From: Actinomycetes bacterium
GTDB taxonomy: Bacteria > Actinomycetota > CALGFH01
DNA length: 46,531 nt
Reading direction: 5' to 3'
Assembly: GCA_036000965.1 (NCBI GenBank)
Contig: DASYUT010000289.1
Coordinates: 1-46,531, forward strand
Under the pieces are notes generated by a model that saw only the letters and a list, made by a program, of their open reading frames with translations, was not told the DNA's origin and ran no database searches. The translations under genes and the position numbers were made by a program. Shown piece by piece: positions 41,346-46,531 of the stretch (position 1 is its first letter; every line of letters starts with the position of its first letter).

Positions 41346-42275
41346 ATGCCTCGAGCCAGGCTGGCGGTCGTGCTCGTCCTGGCTGCGGCCGTCCTGTTGG
41401 CCGGCGGGTGCTCCCCCGCGGCCGAGCGCCCGCCGCCGCCCGAGGACCCGCGGCGGCCCGTCATCACGGTAACCTCATTCGACTTCCCGGAGAGCGAGAC
41501 CCTGGCCGAGCTGTACGGGCAGGCCCTGCGCCGGCAGGGCTACCCGGTCGAGGTCGTGCCGCGGCTCGGCCCCCGCGAGATCGTCGCGCCCGCCCTCGAG
41601 CAGGGCCGAGTCGACCTCGTCCCCGGATACCTGGGGAGCGCGCTGAACTTCCTCTACGAGCAACAGCGGGTGGCGACCGCCGACCCCCGGGCCACCCACG
41701 CCCGGCTCCAGCAGGCGCTCACCTCCCGCGGGCTCAGCGTGCTCGCATTCGCCCCGGCCGAGGACCGCAACGGCTTCGTCGTCACCGGCGACCTGGCCAG
41801 ACACCGCAAGCTCGAGCGCATCAGCGACCTGGCCCCGATCGCCCGCCAGCTCACCTTCGGCGGACCGCCCGAATGCCCAGGTCGGCCGCTCTGCCTCAAG
41901 GGGCTGCGGGACGTCTACGGCCTCGAGTTCGCGCGGTTCGAGGCGATGCCGTCCCGGACGGTCACCGCCGATGCCCTCGAGACGGGCGAGATCGACGTCG
42001 GCATGCTCGAGACCACCGACGGTCACTTGGCCGACCGCGACCTGGTGCAGCTCGAGGACGACCGCCGGCTGCAGCCAGCCGAGAACATCGCCCCGATGGT
42101 GCGCAACGAGACTGTCGCCGCCTACGGGCCCGCGCTGGTTCGCCTGATCAACGCCGTCACCGCCCAGCTCAACACCCAGGACCTCATCCACCTGAACCAA
42201 CAAGTCGAGCTGGCGGGGGTGAAGCCCGCGGCGGCAGCCGCCGACTGGCTGCTCAGCCACCCAGTCAACCGCTGA
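41346..42275 (+). CDS. OpuAC/ProX-type substrate-binding lipoprotein
   Basis: A 309-residue periplasmic-type binding lipoprotein. The signal helix ends in LLAGGC with C22, and a Pro-rich linker follows. The mature protein matches the OpuAC/glycine betaine binding family (VTSFDFPESETLAELYGQALRRQGY and VDLVPGYLGSALNFLYEQ near the start). Such proteins capture quaternary amines or related osmolytes for an ABC importer, but no permease or ATPase gene is in the window. It may therefore be an orphan or act as a sensor. The ATG follows AGGAGGA at good spacing. TAGCCT (41310-41315) could be the -10. It is divergent from the PAP2-kinase operon. Confidence 0.86.
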   Translation: MPRARLAVVLVLAAAVLLAGGCSPAAERPPPPEDPRRPVITVTSFDFPESETLAELYGQALRRQGYPVEVVPRLGPREIVAPALEQGRVDLVPGYLGSALNFLYEQQRVATADPRATHARLQQALTSRGLSVLAFAPAEDRNGFVVTGDLARHRKLERISDLAPIARQLTFGGPPECPGRPLCLKGLRDVYGLEFARFEAMPSRTVTADALETGEIDVGMLETTDGHLADRDLVQLEDDRRLQPAENIAPMVRNETVAAYGPALVRLINAVTAQLNTQDLIHLNQQVELAGVKPAAAAADWLLSHPVNR

Positions 42276-42337
42276 GCCCGCAGGAGGCCACTGGCCCGAA
42301 CTCGGCCTCGCTTATGACCCCTTGATCACAAGGCCGC

Positions 42338-42343
42338 TAGCAT
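42338..42343 (+). promoter_or_regulatory. -10 TAGCAT of the response regulator gene, leaderless
   Basis: TAGCAT ends seven bases before the ATG at 42351, so the transcript would begin at or next to the start codon. ATGACC at 42314-42319 is a possible -35 with an 18-base spacer. Confidence 0.45.
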
Positions 42344-42350
42344 TCCCCTC

Positions 42351-43034
42351 ATGCGCCTGCTGGTGGTTGAGGACGAGACCGACCTGGCCGACGCGGTCGC
42401 TCGCGGCCTGCGTCGGGAGGGGTACGCGGTCGACGTCGCCTACGACGGCGACGACGCGCTCGACAAGGCCGCCGTGAACACCTACGACGTCGTCTGCCTG
42501 GACCTGAACCTGCCCGGGACGGACGGCATCGAGGTCGTCAGGCAGCTCCGCGCGCCCGGCGACGCCAGGCCGGTGCCCCGCGTGCTGATGCTGACCGCCC
42601 GGGACCGGCCCGTGGACCGGGTCACCGGCCTGGACGAGGGCGCCGACGACTACCTCGTCAAGCCGTTCGACTTCGAGGAGCTCAAGGCCCGCGTGCGGGC
42701 GCTGCTCCGCCGCGACGCCGGCCGCTCGGGGGCGCTGCTGCGCGTGGGCGACCTGGCGCTCGACACGGCCAGGCACCAGGCGCTCCGGGGTGGGCGGGCC
42801 CTGCCCCTGACGCCCAAGGAGTTCGCGCTCCTGCGCTACTTCATGTCGCGGCCCGGTCAGGTGCTCTCCCAGGAGGACCTGCTCGAGCACGTCTGGGACG
42901 AGCACGCCGACCCCTTCACCAACACCGTGCGGGTGACCGTGATGACGCTGCGCCGCAAGCTCGCCGACGCGGGCGAGGACCAGCCCATTGAGACCGTGGT
43001 CGGCCGCGGCTACCGGCTGCGCGAGGGCTTGTGA
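42351..43034 (+). CDS. OmpR-family response regulator (MprA-like)
   Basis: A 227-residue regulator with receiver acidic residues E7-D8, phosphoacceptor D51 (VVCLDLNLPG) and the lysine in YLVKPF. The winged helix has LPLTPKEFALLRYF and the C-terminal VVGRGYRLRE. No RBS precedes the ATG, in keeping with a leaderless message from the -10 at 42338. Its stop overlaps the kinase GTG (GTGA, 43031-43034). With the kinase and the HtrA protease that follow, it reproduces the gene order of mycobacterial mprA-mprB-pepD, so envelope stress is a reasonable trigger. Confidence 0.93.
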   Translation: MRLLVVEDETDLADAVARGLRREGYAVDVAYDGDDALDKAAVNTYDVVCLDLNLPGTDGIEVVRQLRAPGDARPVPRVLMLTARDRPVDRVTGLDEGADDYLVKPFDFEELKARVRALLRRDAGRSGALLRVGDLALDTARHQALRGGRALPLTPKEFALLRYFMSRPGQVLSQEDLLEHVWDEHADPFTNTVRVTVMTLRRKLADAGEDQPIETVVGRGYRLREGL

Positions 43035-44299
43035 AGCAGCCTGGCGCCCTCGACGACCGGCTGCCGGAGTGGATGCGGTCGATCCGCTTCCGCTACACCC
43101 TGATCTACTCGGCCGTCCTGTTCGGCCTGGGCGCGCTCGTCGTCGGCGGCCTGTACCTCATCTTGTCGACGTCACTGCGGGGCGAGGCGAGCCCGAACAC
43201 GTTCTGCCGCTACGGCACGTGCATCGACGTCTTCACCGCCAGCGGGTTCCAGAAGTTCGTGCACACCCGCACGCTCGAGAAGCTGCGGATGTACTCGTTC
43301 GACGCCCTGGCCGTGCTGTTCGTCGCGAGCCTCGGCGTCGGCTGGGTGATCGCCGGCCGGGTGCTCGCCCCGATCGGCCGGATCACCGCGGTGGCCAGGG
43401 AGATCCAGGCCACCGACCTGTCCAGGCGCATCGAGCTGTACGGGCCCGACGACGAGCTGAAGCAGCTCGCCGACACCTTCGACGCCATGCTGGCCCGGCT
43501 GGACGCCGCCTTCGCCGCCCAGCGGCAGTTCGTGGCCGACGCCTCCCACGAGCTGCGCAACCCGCTCGCGATCATCCGCACCAACGTCGAGGTGGCCCTG
43601 GCCGACCCGAACGCCGACCCGGAGGACCTGCGCCAGGCCATCATCGTGGTCAAGCGGGCCAGCGACCGCATGGCCCGGATGGTCGACGACCTGCTCGCGC
43701 TGGCCAGGCGCCAGGCCCCCGCCGTCTACAACGAGCCCGTGGACCTCGGCGTGGCCGTGGCCGAGGCGAGCGAGGAGTTCGTCGCCCTGGCCGAGACCCG
43801 CGGGATCGTGCTCGACCGGGCGATCGCGCCCGAGGTCACCGTGACCGGGGACCGGGACGCGCTCAAGCGGGCAGTGGCCAACCTGCTCGAGAACGCCGTC
43901 CGCCTCGCCCCCGCCGGCTCCTGGGTCCGGCTGGCCGTTGGCAGCGAGAGGGGCATGGCGTGGGTGGCGGTGTCCGACGAGGGCCCGGGGATCCGCCCCG
44001 AGGACCAGCCCAAGGTGTTCGACCGGTTCTGGCGGGCCGACAAGGCCCGCTCCCGGGCCGACGGCGGGACCGGCCTCGGGCTCGCCATCGTCAAGCAGAT
44101 CGCCGAGAGCCACGGTGGGGAGGTGCAGCTGCAGTCCCGGGTCGGGGTCGGCTCCACCTTCGCCATCTGGCTGCCGGTCGCCGCCCACGACGGCGGCCAG
44201 CCGCCCCGGCTCGTCGCGCCTGGCGCGCGGGCCTTGGCCCGCCCGTCGTCCACCGCGGCGGAGCGGCTCCAGCGTCCTGACGGCTTTAGCCGGCCTTGA
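43031..44299 (+). CDS. membrane sensor histidine kinase
   Basis: A 422-residue kinase with helix 1 (about 23-45), a short extracytoplasmic loop and helix 2 (about 90-112). HAMP, the HisKA box DASHELRNP with H173 and a complete catalytic domain (N box LLENAVRLA, G1 DEGPGI, F FDRFWRA, G2 GTGLGLAI) follow. The external loop is only about 45 residues and carries two cysteines five residues apart (C-R-Y-G-T-C), a candidate redox or metal switch. Translation is coupled to the regulator by GTGA overlap. The tail after the catalytic domain is Arg/Pro-rich and probably unstructured. Confidence 0.93.
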   Translation: MKQPGALDDRLPEWMRSIRFRYTLIYSAVLFGLGALVVGGLYLILSTSLRGEASPNTFCRYGTCIDVFTASGFQKFVHTRTLEKLRMYSFDALAVLFVASLGVGWVIAGRVLAPIGRITAVAREIQATDLSRRIELYGPDDELKQLADTFDAMLARLDAAFAAQRQFVADASHELRNPLAIIRTNVEVALADPNADPEDLRQAIIVVKRASDRMARMVDDLLALARRQAPAVYNEPVDLGVAVAEASEEFVALAETRGIVLDRAIAPEVTVTGDRDALKRAVANLLENAVRLAPAGSWVRLAVGSERGMAWVAVSDEGPGIRPEDQPKVFDRFWRADKARSRADGGTGLGLAIVKQIAESHGGEVQLQSRVGVGSTFAIWLPVAAHDGGQPPRLVAPGARALARPSSTAAERLQRPDGFSRP

Positions 44300-44325
44300 C
44301 CTCTGGCTTACCGGTGTTTTAGGGC
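44296..44325 (+). promoter_or_regulatory. possible promoter of the HtrA protease gene
   Basis: TTGACC (44296-44301), which overlaps the kinase stop, and TAGGGC (44320-44325) are 18 bases apart. The -35 is good and the -10 poor. The gene may also be read from the two-component promoter. Confidence 0.3.
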
Positions 44326-44389
44326 TCCCTGCCTACCCTGGTCTGGACGCCTTACCCTGCTCGTCTGCTCGTCCAGGAGGATCCCCGCG

Positions 44390-45754
44390 ATGGCCAATCC
44401 CCCGAACGACCCGAACGGCGCCGCGCCGTGGCCGGGCTCCGATCCCGACACCCGCCCGCTGCATCCCGGGACCGCGGCACCGCCTCCGCCCCAGGGAGCG
44501 GGCCCGGCCGTCTGGGGTGACGAGCCCGCCACCACGCGGCTACCCCGCTGGGACGAGGTGCAGGCCGGGCAGCGTGGCGCCCCCACCACACCCGTCTGGG
44601 GCGTCGCCACCGCGTCCGACGATCCTCCGGCCTGGGCCGTCGGCAGCCCGTCGTCTGGCGGGGACGGGCCTGGCTGGGGCACCCGCCCGCCCGGCTCGGG
44701 TGAGGCGCCGCGCCGTCGTAGAGGGGGCCGGGTGCTGCTCATGACCATGGCCGCGCTGATCCTGGTCCTCACCGGCGCCCTGCTCACCCTGCTCGTCGAC
44801 CGCCGCGACGGGGGCGTGGCGGCCTCGGCCGGCGCCGGCATCCCGACGGCGGCGCCGGCCGGGGCGGCCACGGCCACGGTGCCGGCCGAGGAGGAGCCGG
44901 TCGCCGCGGTCGCGCGGATCCTCGGCCCGAGCGTCGTCCAGATCGAGACCGGCCAGGGCCTGGGCTCTGGTGTCATCTACGACAAGAACGGCTTCATCCT
45001 CACCGCCGCCCACGTCGTGGAGGGCGTCAGCACGGTGACCATCCGCTTCCAGGACGGCAGCGCCGTGCGCGGCCAGGTGCTGGGCAGCGACGGCGGCAAC
45101 GACGTCGCTGTCGTCAAGGTGAACCGCACCGGCCTCAAGCCCGCCACCCTCGCCCTCAAGGTCAACCTGCAGGTCGGCCAGACCGCCGTGGCCATCGGCA
45201 GCCCATTCGGGCTGCAGCAGACGGTCACCTCCGGCGTGGTCAGCGCGAAGAACCGCAGCCTGCGCACCCAGGACGGCGGGGCGCTTGAGGTCATCCAGAC
45301 CGACGCCCCGATCAACCCGGGCAACTCCGGCGGTGCCCTGGCCGACCGGGCCGGCCGGGTGATCGGCATCAACGACTCCATCCGGTCGGAGTCGGGCGGG
45401 AACGAGGGCGTCGGCTTCGCGATCCCCATCGACACCGCGGCCAACTCAGCCGCCCGGATCGTCAAGGGCGAGAAAATCCAGAGCGGCTACCTCGGGGTCG
45501 GCCTCAGCGCGCCGGCCCTTGGCAAGGCCGGCGCGCTCATCGGCCAGGTCGAGCCCGGCTCGCCCGCCGAGAAGGCCGGCATCGAGGTCGGCGACCTGGT
45601 CACCGAGATCAACGGGAGGCCGATCCAGAGCAGCGACGACCTGGCCGCGCAGGTGCGCCTGGGCTCCCCGGGCCAGGAGGTGCGTGTGAAGCTGGTCCGC
45701 GACGGGAAGGAGCAGCAGGTCACGGCCACCCTGGCCGTGCGCCCGGGGCCGTGA
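44390..45754 (+). CDS. HtrA/PepD-type membrane-anchored serine protease with PDZ domain
   Basis: A 454-residue protease-chaperone. A proline/glycine-rich cytoplasmic segment (1-105) leads to one membrane helix (about 115-138). A trypsin-like domain outside the membrane has the triad H208 (TAAHVV), D238 (NDVAVVKV) and S313 (GNSGGAL). A single PDZ domain (about 363-450) starts near GYLGVGLSAP and ends the protein. This is the layout of mycobacterial PepD/HtrA, which removes misfolded envelope proteins. The ATG at 44390 follows AGGAGGA. It sits directly behind the two-component pair and is probably one of its targets. Confidence 0.94.
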   Translation: MANPPNDPNGAAPWPGSDPDTRPLHPGTAAPPPPQGAGPAVWGDEPATTRLPRWDEVQAGQRGAPTTPVWGVATASDDPPAWAVGSPSSGGDGPGWGTRPPGSGEAPRRRRGGRVLLMTMAALILVLTGALLTLLVDRRDGGVAASAGAGIPTAAPAGAATATVPAEEEPVAAVARILGPSVVQIETGQGLGSGVIYDKNGFILTAAHVVEGVSTVTIRFQDGSAVRGQVLGSDGGNDVAVVKVNRTGLKPATLALKVNLQVGQTAVAIGSPFGLQQTVTSGVVSAKNRSLRTQDGGALEVIQTDAPINPGNSGGALADRAGRVIGINDSIRSESGGNEGVGFAIPIDTAANSAARIVKGEKIQSGYLGVGLSAPALGKAGALIGQVEPGSPAEKAGIEVGDLVTEINGRPIQSSDDLAAQVRLGSPGQEVRVKLVRDGKEQQVTATLAVRPGP

Positions 45755-46029
45755 GGCGAAGGCGGGGACCTGCCTCGGCCGGACCGGAAAGCCACCCCGC
45801 CCGGCATGGACAGATTCGGCCGGATCTGGTAATTTGGCGGATAACGATTTGGACTCGGGGGCGGCACGAACAGGAACGGCATCGTACTGTCAGTTACGCG
45901 AACACGGAACTGCATTCGCGGCGGCGCTGGGGGGCGTACGTGCGGGGGCACTTCCGCCCGCTGGGACGGCCGGGGCCGTCACGCCTTGGCCGGGAGGACA
46001 CGGGAGGCGCGGGAAGCAAGTTCGCGTAG
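45751..46029 (+). CDS. possible small protein with a YVRGHFRP motif
   Basis: A frame of 92 codons beginning with a GTG that overlaps the protease stop. Only the second half looks protein-like: about residues 55-76 read HSRRRWGAYVRGHFRPLGR, which recalls short actinobacterial proteins with a G-x-YV-x-x-H-x-R motif. The first half contains AT-rich sequence (45826-45852) that could instead be a promoter for a later start. There is no RBS apart from coupling. I would treat it as unproven. Confidence 0.25.
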   Translation: MRRRRGPASAGPESHPARHGQIRPDLVIWRITIWTRGRHEQERHRTVSYANTELHSRRRWGAYVRGHFRPLGRPGPSRLGREDTGGAGSKFA

Positions 46030-46151
46030 CGGCGGCCTCGCCGTCCGGCTGTGAGGACTGGTGGTTGGGGGACTGCCAGGGCCCCGCCGGACGGCAGGCC
46101 GTTGCCCTTTGTCACCGTCCTGTGCGCGCTGAACGGCAGCGCAGCTTGCTT
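46030..46151. other. intergenic, nothing recognised
   Basis: Between the doubtful small frame and the dispersed repeat array I see no gene, promoter or hairpin that I can support. Confidence 0.3.
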
Positions 46152-46490
46152 GAGTCCCCGTTCGATGTGGGGGGAGCTCGCTCTGGCGGCGACTGTCGCC
46201 CTTGGTCTGCGCGCAGCGGCGTGTCCTGACCGGCAGTCCTGGTTCGATGTGGGGGGAGCTCGCTCCCCCCACGGCCCCCCAACAGCGCCTGTGCCAGCTT
46301 CCGGGGGAGCCGCGGTCTGGCAGGTACACGCTCCCCCCACGGCCCCCCAGGAGCGCCTGTGCCATGGTTCGGGGGGAGCCGCGGTCTGGCCAGGCACACG
46401 CTCCCGCCACGGCCCCCCAGGAGCGCCTGTGCCATCGTGCCGGGGGAGCCGCGGCCCGGCAAGAGCCACGCTCTGCTTCGCTGCTCGAGC
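46152..46490. repeat. dispersed hairpin-rich repeat array, copy 2
   Basis: The same family as 14148-14445. Positions 46235-46349 are identical to 14148-14262. A truncated copy of the left end (from TTCGATGTGGGGGGAGCTCG at 46161) precedes it, and two further imperfect modules follow. Each module has GGGGGAGC and GCTCCCCC arms. It runs toward the window edge. Confidence 0.85.
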
Positions 46491-46531
46491 CCCCGGCCCC
46501 CGGTCGGGCGGGACGTGGCCGGCCGCCCAGA

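Noticed and set aside
45834-46229. 131-codon plus-strand frame after the protease
   Set aside because: It has no RBS, runs into the dispersed repeat and shows no recognisable motif. The overlapping frame at 45751 is slightly more protein-like.

Overview
The window is a contiguous piece of a very GC-rich bacterial chromosome, almost certainly from an Actinomycetota lineage. The reasons are a BldC-type regulator, DUF2630 and DUF3107 small proteins, a mycobacterial-type LigD (polymerase, phosphoesterase, ligase order) divergent from Ku, ECF sigma-R-like promoters, frequent GTG/TTG starts and leaderless -10 elements. I cannot place it to genus. I see no rRNA, tRNA, CRISPR array, prophage or transposase, so this is chromosomal core and accessory sequence rather than a mobile element.

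Layout from left to right. 0.2-3.1 kb: a GT4 glycosyltransferase, an unlisted 52-residue membrane protein, a PHP-domain phosphoesterase and a MarC-type membrane protein. 3.1-9.5 kb: an Fe-S RecB/Cas4-like nuclease, an RsbW-like ATPase, BldC with an operator-rich upstream region, a calcineurin-like phosphodiesterase, an SDR, an ABC exporter and DUF2630. 9.7-14.1 kb: Lon protease, a cupredoxin lipoprotein and an ECF sigma/anti-sigma pair. All three transcription units carry the same GGAAT-N18-GTT promoter, so they look like one local sigma-R-type regulon. 14.5-24.9 kb: a DEAD-box helicase, an NTF2-like protein, DUF3107, an unknown protein, RmuC, a MoxR-DUF58-VWA operon and a two-component system. 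25-28.7 kb: the LigD/Ku end-joining pair. 29-31.3 kb: a GAF-GGDEF diguanylate cyclase and an LPG-synthase-type membrane protein.

31.5-41.2 kb is a cyanophycin locus. It has an M20 peptidase, a CphA-like protein that keeps the N-terminal and Mur-ligase domains but lacks the ATP-grasp domain, full-length cyanophycin synthetase and cyanophycinase. The cyanophycinase is translationally coupled to a lipoprotein and to a fusion of a degenerate PAP2 domain with a kinase-like domain. 41.3-45.8 kb: an OpuAC-type binding lipoprotein, then a response regulator, histidine kinase and HtrA protease in the order of mycobacterial mprA-mprB-pepD.

The most unusual property at larger scale is that many gene boundaries carry short tandem or near-tandem duplications that copy either the RBS plus start codon or the stop codon of the adjacent gene. 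A separate dispersed hairpin-rich repeat family is present at 14.15 and 46.2 kb with 115 identical bases. Several large nested inverted repeats also lie between genes.
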